Shown here: piece by piece, positions 33,671 through 43,016 of the stretch
How positions within the stretch are numbered: the stretch's first letter is position 1
Layout of the letters: each line of letters opens with the position of its first letter
Origin: JBAZOO01 sp041648735
Lineage (GTDB): Bacteria > Verrucomicrobiota > Lentisphaeria > Oligosphaerales > CAITYL01
Assembly: GCA_041648735.1 (NCBI GenBank)
Contig: JBAZOO010000024.1
Span: 1 to 56,461 of the forward strand
Direction of reading: 5' to 3'
Length of the DNA stretch: 56,461 bases
Made by a program: the position numbers and the translations under genes
Notes under the pieces: generated by a model
Told to the model about the DNA's origin: nothing
The model's database searches: none
What the model saw: the letters and a program-made list of their open reading frames with translations, nothing else

Positions 33671-35259
33671 TGAAACGCCATCCCAACAAGGCCAACAAGG
33701 GCGAAACCTACATCTGGGGCAGCGGCATCGCCCTCGCCGCGATCCTGGCGATCACCGTGACCCTGGTCGGCGTCGTCATCGCCAACGGCTTCGCCGTCTT
33801 CTGGCCGGCACGGCTGACGGAGCTGGAGCTGGCGGACGGCAGCAAAGTCCTGGGCGAAGTCGTCCAAACCGCGCCAGGCCGCGCCGGCCAGGGGCGGCGG
33901 CTCCAGCTCAAGATCGGCAACCGCGACCTCTATGGCCTGGACTTCCGCTGGCTCGACGGCGCCGCCATCCGCCACCAGCGCTGGCCCGCCGCCGCCGTCG
34001 CCCTCGAACGGCAAAGCTATGGCCCGTTCCTCGGCTATTACCGGGGGCTGGCGGCGGATCCCGCCGCCGGCTGGGACGCCTTCACCGCGGCCTGGGAGCG
34101 CGTCCACCGGGAAGCGAAGGGCTGCGCCGCCCTCCAGAAGCGCCTCAACCAGCTCAACGCCCAGGCCGAGGCGATCCGCCTCAAGCTCCTTCGGCACAGC
34201 TACAAAGGCAATCCGGAGAGCGCCCCCGCCGTGGCCGCGCTGCTGGCCAAGGACGCCCGGCTCAAGGCGGAGTTCGCCACCGTCGCCCAGCAGCACGCCG
34301 GCCGGCTCGGCGAACTCCGCGGCGAAGCCGCCACCTTCGCCGACGCCGGCGGCCGCACCAAGGTCATCCCGCTGCTGGAGATCGTCCGCGCCACCCATCC
34401 CAACACGATGCCGCTCCATGCCAAGCTCCGCTTCTACGCCGGCAAGGTCTGGGAGCTGCTGTTCGCCGAGCCGCGCGAGTCCAACACCGAGGGCGGCCTC
34501 TTCCCGGCCATCGTCGGCACCGTGATGATGGTCTTCCTGATGAGCATCTTCTCCTTCCCCCTCGGCGTCATCACCGCGGTCTACCTGCGCGAATACGCCA
34601 CGGACGGCCCGGTCGTGCGCCTGGTCCGCATCGCCGTCAACAACCTGGCCGGGATCCCCTCGATCGTCTACGGCATCTTCGGCCTCGGCTTCTTCGTCTA
34701 CGGCATTGGCGGCAGCCTCGACCGGCTCCTCTTCCCCGAACGGCTGCCGACGCCGACCTTCGGCACCGGCGGCATCCTCTGGGCCAGCCTCACCCTCGCG
34801 CTGCTGACCGTGCCGGTCGTGATCGTCGCCACCGAGGAAGCCCTCAGCTCCATCCCCGACGGCATCCGCGCCGGCTCCCTGGCGCTCGGGGCGACCAAGC
34901 TCCAGACCGTCGTCCGCATCCTCCTGCCCATGGCCTCCCCCGGCATCCTCACCGGCTTCATCCTCGCCATGGCCCGCGCCGCCGGCGAGGTCGCGCCGCT
35001 GATGATCACCGGCGTGGTCAAGCTCGCCCCGACCCTGCCGCTGGACGGCAGCTTCCCCTTCCTCCACCTCAACCGCAAGTTCATGCACCTCGGCTTCCAC
35101 ATCTACGACATCGGCTTCCAGTCGCCCAACGTCGAGGCCGCCAAGCCGATGGTCTTCGTCACCACTTTCCTGCTGGTGCTGATCGTGCTGGTCCTCAGCA
35201 GCACGGCGATCCACCTGCGCAACAAGATGAAACAGCGCTACACCCTCACCGGCTTCTGA
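33670..35259 (+). CDS. pstA: Phosphate ABC transporter permease PstA, large form
   Basis: A 529-residue protein with an N-terminal segment (GIALAAILAITVTLVGVVIA), a ~230-residue extracytoplasmic insertion with a helical, Ala/Leu-rich stretch (about residues 140-225), and the permease domain from ~280 (GTVMMVFLMSIFSFPLGVIT). EAA loop: AGSLALGATKLQTVVRILLP. The insertion mirrors the extended PstC, so both subunits may assemble a periplasmic superstructure. ATG 33670 shares one base with the pstC stop (TGATG). Confidence 0.9.
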   Translation: MKRHPNKANKGETYIWGSGIALAAILAITVTLVGVVIANGFAVFWPARLTELELADGSKVLGEVVQTAPGRAGQGRRLQLKIGNRDLYGLDFRWLDGAAIRHQRWPAAAVALERQSYGPFLGYYRGLAADPAAGWDAFTAAWERVHREAKGCAALQKRLNQLNAQAEAIRLKLLRHSYKGNPESAPAVAALLAKDARLKAEFATVAQQHAGRLGELRGEAATFADAGGRTKVIPLLEIVRATHPNTMPLHAKLRFYAGKVWELLFAEPRESNTEGGLFPAIVGTVMMVFLMSIFSFPLGVITAVYLREYATDGPVVRLVRIAVNNLAGIPSIVYGIFGLGFFVYGIGGSLDRLLFPERLPTPTFGTGGILWASLTLALLTVPVVIVATEEALSSIPDGIRAGSLALGATKLQTVVRILLPMASPGILTGFILAMARAAGEVAPLMITGVVKLAPTLPLDGSFPFLHLNRKFMHLGFHIYDIGFQSPNVEAAKPMVFVTTFLLVLIVLVLSSTAIHLRNKMKQRYTLTGF

Positions 35260-35283
35260 GCCGCCGGACACCCCCCCACCACC

Positions 35284-36069
35284 ATGACCTCCGAGACCCC
35301 CATCGCCACCATCCCCGACCCCGTGGTGCAGCTCACCAACCTCCGCCTCCACTACGGCGAGGCCGAGGCGCTCCACGGCATCACCATGGGCTACCCCCGC
35401 AAGCAGGTGACCGCCCTGATCGGCCCCTCCGGCTGCGGCAAGTCCACCCTCCTGCGCTGCCTCAACCGCATGAACGACCTGGTCGCCGGCGTCCGCGTCA
35501 CCGGCAGCATCGTGCTCGACGGCGCCGAAGTCAACGACCCCAACCTGGACGTGATCGAGCTGCGCCGCCGCATCGGCATGGTCTTCCAGAAATCCAACCC
35601 CTTCCCCAAGTCCATCTACGAAAACGTGGTCTATGGCCTGCGCATTGCCGGCATCGCCAAGCGCGCCGCGCTCGACGAGGCGGTCGAGAAAAGCCTGCGC
35701 GGCGCCGGCCTCTGGGAAGAGGTCAAAGATCGCCTCCACCATTCCGCCCTCAGCCTCTCCGGCGGCCAGATGCAGCGGCTCTGCATCGCCCGCGCCATCG
35801 CCGTCAACCCGGAGATCATCCTGATGGACGAGCCCTGCTCCGCCCTCGACCCGCGCTCCACCGCCCGCGTCGAAGACCTGATCGGCGAACTGCGCCAGGA
35901 CTACACCATCATCATCGTCACCCACAACATGCAGCAGGCCGCCCGCGTCTCCGACTTCACCGCCTTCCTCTATGTCGGCGACCTCATCGAGTACGGCCCC
36001 ACCAACCGCCTCTTCACCAAGCCGCTCTGCCGGCAGACCGAAGACTACATCACCGGCCGCTTCGGCTGA
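35284..36069 (+). CDS. pstB: Phosphate ABC transporter ATP-binding protein PstB
   Basis: A 261-residue ATPase with the PstB pattern: Walker A GPSGCGKSTLLRCLNRMND, signature LSGGQMQRLCIARAIAV, Walker B IILMDEPCSALDP, and the C-terminal TKPLCRQTEDYITGRFG typical of PstB. It energises PstCA. 24 bases separate it from pstA. Confidence 0.95.
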   Translation: MTSETPIATIPDPVVQLTNLRLHYGEAEALHGITMGYPRKQVTALIGPSGCGKSTLLRCLNRMNDLVAGVRVTGSIVLDGAEVNDPNLDVIELRRRIGMVFQKSNPFPKSIYENVVYGLRIAGIAKRAALDEAVEKSLRGAGLWEEVKDRLHHSALSLSGGQMQRLCIARAIAVNPEIILMDEPCSALDPRSTARVEDLIGELRQDYTIIIVTHNMQQAARVSDFTAFLYVGDLIEYGPTNRLFTKPLCRQTEDYITGRFG

Positions 36070-36200
36070 CCGGCCGCCGCCCAGCAGCCACGCGGCGGGC
36101 GCGGCCACCCTCGGCAACCGGACCAGGAGCCGCCCCGTGCTACATTCACCCCCAAAAAAAACCGAACCTGAAGGGCCCACCGTTCGGCCGGAGCCACGCC

Positions 36201-36911
36201 ATGTCACTCTACCTCGACCGCGAAATCGCCAAGCTCAAGCAGAACCTCCTCGCCCTCTGCACCACCGTCGAGGAGCGGGTCGACACCGCCGTCCGCGCCT
36301 TGGAGGCGCGCGACGCCCGCCTCGCCCGCGCCGTCATCCAGGGCGACGACGCCGTCGACGTCGCCGAAGTCGATGTCGAGGAGGAATGCCTCAAGACCCT
36401 CGCCCTCTACCAGCCCGTCGCCGGCGACCTGCGCCTGATCATCGCCTTCCTCAAGATCAACAACGACCTGGAACGCATCGGCGACCTCGCCGTCCACATC
36501 GCCGAACGCGCCCTCGACTACGCCGAACGCCCCGGACTCGCCATGCCCTTCAACTTCCGCGACATGGCCGCCAAGGTCCGCGCCATGCTCAAGCGCAGCA
36601 TCGATTCCGTGGTCAACCTCGACGCCACCATCGCCCTGCAAGTGCTCAAGGCCGACGACGAGGTTGACGAGATGCACCGGACGATGTACAACGCCGTCAC
36701 CCGCGCCGCCGGCGACCGCCCCCAGGAACTCCCCGCCCTGCTCGACGCCCTCTCCGTCTCCCGCTACCTGGAACGGATCGCCGACCACGCCACCAACATC
36801 GCCGAAGACGCCATCTACATGCTCGAAGGCGACATCATCCGCCACCGCGGCGGCCGCCCCGCCGCCGCCGCCGCCGCCACCACCACTCCCAAGCCCGGCC
36901 GCGCCCCGTGA
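36201..36911 (+). CDS. phoU: Phosphate signalling protein PhoU
   Basis: A 236-residue protein of two PhoU three-helix repeats. Conserved E-x3-D-x4 metal-site patterns include LIIAFLKINNDLERIGDLAV and YLERIADHATNIAEDAIYML. PhoU modulates Pst and PhoR signalling. It follows pstB after 131 bases that include a TACATT element at 36141, so it may have its own promoter. An Ala-rich tail of ~20 residues ends the protein. Confidence 0.93.
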   Translation: MSLYLDREIAKLKQNLLALCTTVEERVDTAVRALEARDARLARAVIQGDDAVDVAEVDVEEECLKTLALYQPVAGDLRLIIAFLKINNDLERIGDLAVHIAERALDYAERPGLAMPFNFRDMAAKVRAMLKRSIDSVVNLDATIALQVLKADDEVDEMHRTMYNAVTRAAGDRPQELPALLDALSVSRYLERIADHATNIAEDAIYMLEGDIIRHRGGRPAAAAAATTTPKPGRAP

Positions 36912-37100
36912 AGGCGCGGTTGCCGCCCCGCCGTGCCCGCGGGCAGCCGCTGTCCAGATCCTCCATGCTGTCCATGATTCCGCCGCCCCATGGGGACAGC
37001 CGCCCGCCGCCGGGCCAAGTCGCTTTTCGCCGTTCCCATGCTACGTTCGCCCCGGGAACGGAACGGGAATGGGGACGACGGCCAGGGCGGAAAGGATCCC

Positions 37101-38555
37101 ATGACGGCAACGGTGACGGAACGGTGCGACCACTTCACGGGCGGGGAGCTGGCCCGGATCACGGGGGGGCGCTGGCTCGGCTGGGAAGGCGCCGCCCCGG
37201 CGGTGGCCGTCCGCGGCGTCTCGGACAACAGCCGCGAAGTGCGCCCGGGCATGCTCTTCGTCGCCATCCGCGGCGAAACGGCGGACGGCCACCGCTACAT
37301 CGCCCACGCCCTCCGCGCCGGCGCCGCCGCCGTGGTCGCGGAACGCACGCCCGACGCCGCCGCCGCCGCGCTCCTCCGGGAGGGCCGCCAGCCGCTGCTG
37401 CTCGTCCCGGACGCCCTCAAGGCCTTCCAGGAACTGGCGCGCGCCCACCGCCAGCGCTTCCCCGCCCTCCCCGTCATCGGCATCACTGGCAGTTGCGGCA
37501 AGACCAGCACCAAGGAGATGATCGCCGCCGTGCTCGAAGCCCAGTTCCCCGGCGCCGTGCTCAAGACGGAAGGGAACACCAACAACCATTTCGGCGTGCC
37601 CCGCAACCTCCTCCGCCTCACCCCCCACCACCAGGCCGCCGTGCTCGAAATGGGCACCAGCCACCCCGGCGAAATCGCCGCCCTGGCGCGGCTGGTCGAG
37701 CCCGGCATCGCGGTCATCTGCAACATCGGCCACGCCCACTTGGAGCATCTGCGCGACCTGGCGGGGGTCGCCCGCGAAAAGGGCGCCATCTTCGCCGCCC
37801 TGCCCGCCGACGGCACCGCCATCCTCCCCGCCACCGCCGCCCACGCCGAAATCCTCCGGCGCCTGGCCGGCAACCGCCGGCTGCTCACCTATGGCCCGGC
37901 CACCGCCGACGTGCAGGTGACCTACCTGGGCGCCACCGCCGCCGGCTACGGCCTCCGCCTCACCTGGAACTGCCATTCCCCCCCCGTCTCCGTGGAGTTC
38001 ACCTGGGAGCTGGGCGGGGCGCACCAGGCGCTGAATGCCGGCGCCGCCGCCGCCGCCGCCGCCGCCCTCGGCATCCCCCCTGACCGCGTGGTCCAGGGGC
38101 TGCGCGCCTGCCGCCTCCCCGGCATGCGCATGGCCGTGCAGGAGCTGGACGGCGTGCTCTGGGCCAATGACGCCTACAACGCCAACCCCGACAGCGCCCG
38201 CGCCAGCCTCCAATGGTTCCGCGAAGTCACCGTCACCGCCCCCGCCACGGAACGCCTCGTCATCCTCGGCGAAATGCGCGAACTGGGCGCCGCCGCCGCC
38301 ACCGCCCACCGGGAACTGCTGCGCTTCGCCGCCGACCTCTTCCCCGGCAGCCCCCTCTGGGGCATCGGCGCTGAAATGGAACGCGCCGCCGCCACCCTCG
38401 GGCTGGAAAACCTCCGCACCTTCCCCGACTGGGCCACGGCCAAGCCGGAACTGGAACGGTGGCAACACCCCGGCCTGCGCGTCCTGCTCAAGGGCTCCCG
38501 CGGCGTCGGCCTGGAAAACCTCCTCCCCGCGGCGGCCCGCGGCGGCGACCACTGA
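37101..38555 (+). CDS. murF: UDP-N-acetylmuramoyl-tripeptide--D-alanyl-D-alanine ligase MurF
   Basis: A 484-residue Mur ligase. N-terminal substrate domain with VSDNSREVRPGMLFVAIRGE (typical 'DSR-x-v-xpG-lFvAl-G'), P-loop GITGSCGKTSTKEMIAAVLE, LKTEGNTNNHFGVPRNLLRL specific to MurF, central NIGHAHLEHL and the C-terminal domain with NDAYNANPDSARASL. It adds D-Ala-D-Ala to the peptidoglycan precursor. It is outside a dcw cluster here. AAGGA precedes ATG 37101. Confidence 0.94.
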   Translation: MTATVTERCDHFTGGELARITGGRWLGWEGAAPAVAVRGVSDNSREVRPGMLFVAIRGETADGHRYIAHALRAGAAAVVAERTPDAAAAALLREGRQPLLLVPDALKAFQELARAHRQRFPALPVIGITGSCGKTSTKEMIAAVLEAQFPGAVLKTEGNTNNHFGVPRNLLRLTPHHQAAVLEMGTSHPGEIAALARLVEPGIAVICNIGHAHLEHLRDLAGVAREKGAIFAALPADGTAILPATAAHAEILRRLAGNRRLLTYGPATADVQVTYLGATAAGYGLRLTWNCHSPPVSVEFTWELGGAHQALNAGAAAAAAAALGIPPDRVVQGLRACRLPGMRMAVQELDGVLWANDAYNANPDSARASLQWFREVTVTAPATERLVILGEMRELGAAAATAHRELLRFAADLFPGSPLWGIGAEMERAAATLGLENLRTFPDWATAKPELERWQHPGLRVLLKGSRGVGLENLLPAAARGGDH

Positions 38556-38572
38556 CCTCCCCGGCCCCTGCC

Positions 38573-39670
38573 ATGCCCCGCCTCCACTCCATTCCCTTCC
38601 GGATCCTCATCCTCGCGGTGGCGCTCCCCCTGGCATTCGCCTGGGCCGCACCCGCGCCAGCCCGCGCCGCCGCACACCCCCTCGCCCCGGCCGTCGAGGA
38701 ATCGCTCGCCCTCGAAGCCCGCGCCGCGATCCGGCGCGGCACCGCCTGGCTGCTCGCCGCCCGCCGCGCCGACGGCTCCTGGAGCGGCCACCGCGCCCTC
38801 ACTTCCCTGGCGGTGCTGGCCCTGCTCAACGCCCCTGACGGCACCGCCCCCGACGGCACCGCCCCGGCCGCCGCCCGCGCCGTCGCCTGGCTCACCGCCC
38901 AGGAACGGCACCCCAGCACCGGCAGCGAAGCCCAGTATCCCACGCTCCACCGCGCCCTCGGCGCCCTCGCCGTCGCCCGCCTCCAGCGGGAACAGGATTG
39001 GCCCTACCTCCACGCCATCCGCCAGCAACTGCTCGCCGCCCAGGATCCCGACTCCGGCGGCTTCCGCCCCGCCCCAGACGCCCCCCCCGACCTGGTCAGC
39101 ACCGCCTACGCCCTGGAAACGCTCCATGTGACCACCCTGGCCAGCCTTGGTGGAGCCGCCCCGGAGGATGCCACCGCCGCCGCCCGCCGGTTCCTCGCCC
39201 ACTGCCGCCAGCCGGACGGCTCCTTCCGCGATGCCCTGCCCGCCGCCGCCGGCAACAACGGCCGCCGCGCCACCGAACGGCGCAGCCCCGGCTTCCGCAC
39301 CGCCGCCGGCCTCAAGGGGCTGCTCTACGCCGGCGCCCGCCCCGGCGCCTCGGCGGAGGTGGACGCCGCCCTGGGCTGGCTCGCCCGCGGCTTCACCGTG
39401 CGCGAAAACCCCGGCGCCGGCCAGGCCGGCTACTACACCTGGATCTGCACCGCCACCCAGGCCTTGCAGATGGCCGAACGCTGCGGCTGGCGCCCCGACG
39501 CCGCCGCCGGCCGCCTCCGCAACTGGCGCCCGCGGGTGATCATCGCCCTGCTCGAACGCCAGCAGGGCGACGGTCCCTGGCGCCAGCCAATCCCCGACTG
39601 GTGGGAGACCCGCCCCGAACTCGCCACCGCCTACGCCCTGCTCGCCCTGGAGCTGGCCTTGCGGGAGTGA
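38573..39670 (+). CDS. Secreted prenyltransferase/squalene-cyclase-fold protein
   Basis: A 365-residue protein with signal peptide (ILILAVALPLAFAWAAPAPA, cleavage after ARA) and alpha/alpha-toroid repeats, seen as IRRGTAWLLAARRADGSWSG, LLAAQDPDSGGFRPAPDAP, FLAHCRQPDGSFRDALPA and TWICTATQALQMAERCG. The QDPDSGGF/RQPDGSF elements are the QW-like repeats of the terpenoid cyclase/prenyltransferase superfamily. The DxDD catalytic motif of squalene-hopene cyclase is not visible, so catalysis is doubtful. Follows murF by 17 bases. Confidence 0.75.
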   Translation: MPRLHSIPFRILILAVALPLAFAWAAPAPARAAAHPLAPAVEESLALEARAAIRRGTAWLLAARRADGSWSGHRALTSLAVLALLNAPDGTAPDGTAPAAARAVAWLTAQERHPSTGSEAQYPTLHRALGALAVARLQREQDWPYLHAIRQQLLAAQDPDSGGFRPAPDAPPDLVSTAYALETLHVTTLASLGGAAPEDATAAARRFLAHCRQPDGSFRDALPAAAGNNGRRATERRSPGFRTAAGLKGLLYAGARPGASAEVDAALGWLARGFTVRENPGAGQAGYYTWICTATQALQMAERCGWRPDAAAGRLRNWRPRVIIALLERQQGDGPWRQPIPDWWETRPELATAYALLALELALRE

Positions 39671-39702
39671 GCCCGGTGCAGCACAGATGCGCCGGCCGGA
39701 AG

Positions 39703-39731
39703 TTGGCCACTCCCCGCCGCACCGCTATATT
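39703..39731 (+). promoter_or_regulatory. Sigma-70-like promoter
   Basis: TTGGCC, 17 bp, TATATT; the gene start is 31 bases downstream. The -10 is preceded by GC, as in other promoter candidates of this region. Confidence 0.6.
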
Positions 39732-39761
39732 CGCACCGTTCCATTCCTTGAGGAGTCCCGC

Positions 39762-40991
39762 GTGCTTGACCACCCGGCCAGAATGATCGAAATCACCGGC
39801 GCCGCCCCCGGCAACAAGGGCGCCTGGCAGATGCTGCTGGCCGTGCAGGCCGACCTGGCCGATGGGCCGGAGCCGCCCCAGTTCTGCATGGAACCGGGGC
39901 GCGACTATCCGGCCCGGGCCGGCGCCGGCCTCTGGCAGGTCTACCCCGCCATGCGCCTCCGCAACGCTTTCGACATGCGGCTGCGCCTGCTGCGGGCGGC
40001 CGCGCTCGGCAGCCTGCGGTCGGCGCCGGCGCTGCGGCGCTATGGCATGGTCCGGCTCCGGGACATTGACGCCCTGGTCGATGTGAGCGGCTCCGTGTTC
40101 AGCGACCACTGGCCGATCGGCTGGACGGAGGCCTTCCTCGAACTCGCCCGGAATTACCGCCGCCGCGGCGCGCCAGTGCTGCTGCTGCCCCAGATGTTCG
40201 GGCCCTACCGCGACCCCGCCCGGATCAAGGCGATCCGTGAACTGGTCGCCACCTGCGCCTTGGTCTTCGCCCGCGACCGCTTCTCCCTGCAAAACTTAAC
40301 CGCCGCCGCCGGAGCCCAGCCCCATGTGCGCTGGGCACCCGACATCACCATCTTCCATGATCCGCCGCCGGAACTCCGCCAGGCGGCGGCCGCGGAACGG
40401 GAGCGCAACGGCCACTATGCCTGCCTCGTGCCCAATGCCCGCATCCTGGATCAAGGCCGGGACGCTTGGGGTGGCTGCTACGTCGAGCGCATGGCCGCCA
40501 CCGCCCGCTGGCTGCAAGCCCGGGGGCTGCGCGCCCGGATCGTGCTGCATGAAACCAAGGGGCAGGACCGCCCCCTGGCCGACGCCATCCGCCAAGCCGC
40601 CGGCGACCCCGCCCCGGAACTGGTCTACGAAGCGGATCCCTGGCGCCTGAAGGCACTGATCGGTGCCAGCCGCCTGCTGGTCGCCTCCCGCTTCCACAGC
40701 TTGGTCGCCGCCTTGGCCGCCGGGGTGCCCGCCGTAGCGCTGGGGTGGGCACACAAATACGATGGGCTCCTCGCGGACTTCGACGCCCAGGAGTTGCAGC
40801 ATCGCCCGGCCGACTCCGGGGACCAGCTCCTGGAAATGCTCGCCCCATTGCTGGACGACGCGGCGTGGAACCGCTGGCACGGGCGCCTCGCCGCGGCCCG
40901 GGCCCGCATGGCGCCGGCCAATGCGGAAATGTGGCGGGACGTCCGGGCGGCGCTGGGGCTGGCCGCGCCCGCCGCCAACCCGGCCCCATGA
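39762..40991 (+). CDS. Polysaccharide pyruvyl transferase family protein
   Basis: A 409-residue protein of the PS_pyruv_trans family (GT-B-like). Features: IEITGAAPGNKGAWQMLLAV at the start (G-x-x-N-x-G), LVDVSGSVFSDHW, LLLPQMFGPYRDPARIKAIR, ALVFARDRFSLQNL, ASRFHSLVAALAAGVPAVAL. The family transfers pyruvate to surface sugars or acts in related sugar modification. GTG 39762 has AGGAG at 39751; ATG 39783 is an alternative. It is coupled by four-base overlap to a double LPS-type kinase, which supports a cell-surface glycan role. Confidence 0.8.
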   Translation: MLDHPARMIEITGAAPGNKGAWQMLLAVQADLADGPEPPQFCMEPGRDYPARAGAGLWQVYPAMRLRNAFDMRLRLLRAAALGSLRSAPALRRYGMVRLRDIDALVDVSGSVFSDHWPIGWTEAFLELARNYRRRGAPVLLLPQMFGPYRDPARIKAIRELVATCALVFARDRFSLQNLTAAAGAQPHVRWAPDITIFHDPPPELRQAAAAERERNGHYACLVPNARILDQGRDAWGGCYVERMAATARWLQARGLRARIVLHETKGQDRPLADAIRQAAGDPAPELVYEADPWRLKALIGASRLLVASRFHSLVAALAAGVPAVALGWAHKYDGLLADFDAQELQHRPADSGDQLLEMLAPLLDDAAWNRWHGRLAAARARMAPANAEMWRDVRAALGLAAPAANPAP

Positions 40992-42496
40992 CCACCTGGC
41001 AGTTCCAACCGGAGTTTGATTCCGCCGCCCTCCGCGAGTTGCTGGCGGGCGACGGCTGGCGCCAACGGGCGGTGCCGGTGAAGCGCAACGCCCGCCGCGC
41101 GGTCTGGCGCATCCCTCCGGCCAACGGGCGGCCCGGCCTCTATGTCAAGGAAGACTTCCCCGGCAGCCTCCGCAACCGGGTCAAGAACCTGTGGCGCTGG
41201 AAATGCGCGGCCGAACTGGCCGCGGGGCTGGCCTTGCGCGCCGCGGGGGTGCCGGTGGTCCGCTTCGTCGCCTGGGGCAAGGCCCCGCCCGACAGCCTGC
41301 TCGTCAGCGAGGAGTTCACCGGCGCCGAGGAGCTGGGGGAACTCCTGGCGCGGACATGGCATGAGCCCGCGGCACGCGCCCGGCTGCTCCCCTTCCTCGC
41401 CGGCTTCCTCAACCGCCTGCTCCGCGCCGGGGTCGTCCATTGGGACCTGCATCCCGGCAACATCCTGGTGCGCCCCCTGCCCTTGGCGGAACCCCCTTTT
41501 TATGAGGGGGTCTTGGCCGACGTCTACGGCGTCCGCACCGGCCGCCCCTTCAACCCGCGCCTGGTCGCCACGACCTTGGGGCTGCTGAAGAACCGGCTGC
41601 CCTGGCTGCCGCCGGCGGAGCGCTCGGCCTTCCTGGACGCCACCTTTGCCGGCACCCCAGCCGCCGCCGCCCCCGCGGCTTGGCTGGCGGCCTGCGAAGC
41701 GGCCTGGCGCCGCCAGCGCCTTCGGGATTGGCCGGGACGGCGGGCAAGCCTGCTCGCCCACGGCGCCGGGCTGGCCACGCGGTTCACCGACGCCCAAGGC
41801 CGGTGGCTCATCCGCGCCGGGCTGGTCGCCCCCGCCACCGCCCAAACCCTGCTGGCGAACGCCAGCGCCGGCCAGGGAACCATCCTGAAAACCGGCAAGG
41901 CCGGCGGAGTCCGCCGGCTTTCGCTGGAAGGACATTCCTACATCGCCAAGGAATACCACGTCGGCTGGCGCTTCGGCTGGTGGCGGCGCGACCGCCAGTG
42001 CTGGCTCAATTGCGCCCGGCTGGAGAAACTGGTCCCGGCCGCCCACGCCCTCGCCTGGCTCCGGGCCCGCGACGGCCACGGCTGGATTTTGCTCGCGGAC
42101 GTCGGCCCGCTCAGCCTCCACCGCTGGTTCAAGGAACCGGCGGCCCGGCCAAACGATGGCACGACGGCGGAAACGCTCCTCGACGACCTCGCCACCTTCC
42201 TCGCCGCCCTCCACCGGCGCGGCATCTTCCATCCCGACCTCAAGCCGACCAACCTCCATCTGCAACCGCCGGAGCCCGAGCTCCCCACCCCCTTCCGGCT
42301 CATCGACTGCGACCGCGTCCACTTCCGCCGCCCCCTCAGCCGCCAGCTCCGGAGCCGCAACCTGCGGCAGATCCTCGACGGGCTGGCGCGCTGGCTGACC
42401 CCGGAGCAGCGCCGCCGCTTCCTCGCCGCCTATCTGGCGCAACTGGGCCACGCCGCCGATCCGCAAGCGTCCGCGGCAAGCCTGGAAGAGGGCTGA
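40988..42496 (+). CDS. Tandem WaaP/Kdo-type lipopolysaccharide kinase-like protein
   Basis: A 502-residue protein with two eukaryotic-like kinase folds of the Kdo/WaaP group. Domain 1 (about 1-280): ILE-like start, PGLYVKEDFPGSLRNRVKNL with the ATP-binding Lys, and catalytic loop GVVHWDLHPGNILV (~149). Domain 2 (about 290-500): SYIAKEYHVGWRFGWWRRD, catalytic loop GIFHPDLKPTNLHL (~412) and LIDCDRVHFRRPL as the DFD equivalent. Both loops keep the catalytic Asp and Asn, so both may be active on core sugars. ATG 40988 overlaps the previous stop. Confidence 0.78.
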   Translation: MTTWQFQPEFDSAALRELLAGDGWRQRAVPVKRNARRAVWRIPPANGRPGLYVKEDFPGSLRNRVKNLWRWKCAAELAAGLALRAAGVPVVRFVAWGKAPPDSLLVSEEFTGAEELGELLARTWHEPAARARLLPFLAGFLNRLLRAGVVHWDLHPGNILVRPLPLAEPPFYEGVLADVYGVRTGRPFNPRLVATTLGLLKNRLPWLPPAERSAFLDATFAGTPAAAAPAAWLAACEAAWRRQRLRDWPGRRASLLAHGAGLATRFTDAQGRWLIRAGLVAPATAQTLLANASAGQGTILKTGKAGGVRRLSLEGHSYIAKEYHVGWRFGWWRRDRQCWLNCARLEKLVPAAHALAWLRARDGHGWILLADVGPLSLHRWFKEPAARPNDGTTAETLLDDLATFLAALHRRGIFHPDLKPTNLHLQPPEPELPTPFRLIDCDRVHFRRPLSRQLRSRNLRQILDGLARWLTPEQRRRFLAAYLAQLGHAADPQASAASLEEG

Positions 42497-42549
42497 CCCC
42501 CGCCCCTCACCGGTGTCCATGATGTCCATGGAGTCCAGGAAGTCCATGC

Positions 42550-42578
42550 TTGCGGCGGAACCCTTGCCGGGCTACGGT
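42550..42578 (+). promoter_or_regulatory. Sigma-70-like promoter
   Basis: TTGCGG, 17 bp, TACGGT, upstream of the TRL-like lipoprotein pair. It follows a short run of degenerate GTCCATGGA-type 9-mers at 42513-42548. Confidence 0.5.
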
Positions 42579-42661
42579 AACAATCATGCGCGGCAAGGTT
42601 GGCGCCAAGCTGGCGCGGCCGCCATCCCCGCGCCGGATTGCCAAACGCCGGAGGAATTGCC

Positions 42662-43000
42662 ATGGCCACCCCCCCGTTCCGCAAGCTCGCCACCCTGGGC
42701 GCCGCCACCACCGCGGCCCTGCTCGCCGCCGGCTGCCTCGTCGCCCCCTTCCAGCCGCCCACCGGCATTGTCTCCGTCTACCGCGCCCCCCTGGACCTCG
42801 ACATGGCCCAGACGCCGGTCGCCACCAAGGAAGGGCAAGCCAGCGCCCACTGCGTCCTCGGCCTGGTCGCCTGGGGCGACGCCAGCGCCCACGCCGCCGC
42901 CGCCAACGGCCACCTGAAGACCATCCACAGCGCCGACTACGACTACCTCAACATCCTCGGGCTCTACCAGAAAACCACCGTGATCGTCCAGGGCGAATGA
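42662..43000 (+). CDS. TRL-like lipoprotein 1
   Basis: A 112-residue lipoprotein (TTAALLAAGCLVAPFQPPTG, lipobox AAGC). The rest follows the TRL-like family pattern: HCVLGLVAWGDASAHAAAAN, then IHSADYDYLNILGLYQKTTV and VQGE. These small lipoproteins have no established function. ATG 42662. It is followed after 16 bases by a paralogue. Confidence 0.72.
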   Translation: MATPPFRKLATLGAATTAALLAAGCLVAPFQPPTGIVSVYRAPLDLDMAQTPVATKEGQASAHCVLGLVAWGDASAHAAAANGHLKTIHSADYDYLNILGLYQKTTVIVQGE

Positions 43001-43016
43001 CCTGGAGGAGGTTCCC

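Noticed and set aside
33664..36207. Very long minus-strand open frame opposite pstA/pstB
   Set aside because: Low-complexity Gly/Ala/Asp-rich product that arises from codon bias of the GC-rich genes on the other strand. The same applies to 31412-33643, 50999-53218 and 54394-56379.
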